Part shown: positions 6,428-6,685 of the stretch, in pieces
How the letters are laid out: each line of letters begins with the position of its first letter
Numbering within the stretch: position 1 is the first letter of the stretch
Assembly: GCA_016715995.1 (NCBI GenBank)
Contig: JADJXF010000032.1
Location: forward strand, 1-6,685
DNA length: 6,685 nt
Source of the DNA: Flavobacteriales bacterium
Lineage (GTDB): Bacteria; Bacteroidota; Bacteroidia; Flavobacteriales_F; PHOS-HE28
Direction: 5' to 3'
Position numbers and translations under genes: made by a program
The notes under the pieces: model-generated
Told to the model about the DNA's origin: nothing
The model's input: the letters and a program-made list of their open reading frames with translations, nothing else
Database searches by the model: none

Positions 6428-6685
6428 CATGATGGGCCCAGTGAATGACGAGTGGACCGGCGTGGACTCCATCCCCGCAGGATCCACCTCGCTGACGCGC
6501 ATCCATCCTCGCGGTGAGACCCATGCAGATGTGTTCGCAAAACCTTACTGCCCTGGGCGCGGAAAAAACTTGACCCATCCTCGGAGCTGTTCGCCATGGA
6601 GACAGGCGTCTGACAGCTGAAGTACCATCCCGAGGGCGGTGCCTCAGGCACCTCGGAGTTGCGCTTCTTCATCTTCAGATCAGGG
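6428..6685 (+). other. 3' tail without a supported gene
   Basis: No convincing coding region is seen. A 106-codon antisense frame (6352-6672, minus) runs into the sorting domain and has no recognisable motif; its first 45 or so codons, outside the known gene, are the only part that could be real. A small hairpin lies at 6630-6656, and the motif CCTCGGAG[CT]TG occurs twice (near 6579 and 6651). No gene reaches the window end with confidence. Confidence 0.45.
6630..6656. repeat. Nested inverted repeat / possible hairpin downstream of the CotH gene
   Basis: GGTGCC (6638-6643) and GGCACC (6647-6652) are perfect arms around TCA. CCGAGG (6630-6635) and CCTCGG (6651-6656) form an alternative outer pair sharing the right arm. 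No T-run follows on either side, so it does not look like a classical terminator, although it could attenuate read-through or end convergent transcripts. Confidence 0.35.

Noticed and set aside
6352..6672. 106-codon antisense open frame starting MKKRNSEVPE
   Set aside because: The start looks gene-like, but the frame runs into the type B sorting domain and has no recognised motif; too weak to list as a gene.

Overview
The window looks like a piece of a GC-rich Bacteroidota chromosome, most likely a Flavobacteriales-type environmental lineage. Two neighbouring large secreted genes end in the two classical C-terminal sorting domains of the type IX secretion system (T9SS), which is restricted to that phylum. 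The 5' genes (an HTSN-type short acyltransferase and a secreted thioredoxin-like protein) also resemble Bacteroidota families. All supported genes are on the + strand. I see no tRNA, rRNA, CRISPR array, insertion sequence or phage gene.

Layout: (1) 1-476, the 3' part of a PlsC-like acyltransferase, cut by the window edge and broken by one frameshift. (2) 504-1028, an intact small exported protein with a thioredoxin-like fold and no CXXC. (3) 1029-1325, a gap with no convincing gene. (4) 1326-3502, a surface or secreted protein of about 725 residues: signal peptide, four GEVED-type repeats, and a type A T9SS sorting domain. It is interrupted by two nearby frameshifts at about 2480-2511. (5) 3503-3640, a short gap. 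(6) 3641-6427, a protein of about 928 residues: signal peptide, lamin-tail domain, chitobiase-C-like beta-sandwich, CotH-kinase domain, two InlB-like repeats and a type B (gliding-motility) sorting domain. It is interrupted by at least seven small indels. (7) 6428-6685, a tail with one small hairpin and no supported gene.

The acyltransferase and thioredoxin-like protein may be co-transcribed (27-base gap). The two T9SS cargo genes are separated from them and from each other by 297 and 138 bases, so they may be independent units. Functionally they are two extracellular or surface-anchored proteins exported by machinery not encoded here.

The main caution is sequence quality. Around ten one- or two-base indels, several in short homopolymer runs, break three otherwise well-conserved genes. 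At every break the correct family motif continues in another frame with no in-frame stop. This points to uncorrected read or assembly errors rather than pseudogenes or recoding. No clearly new system is present; the most interesting item is the modular exported CotH-kinase protein.
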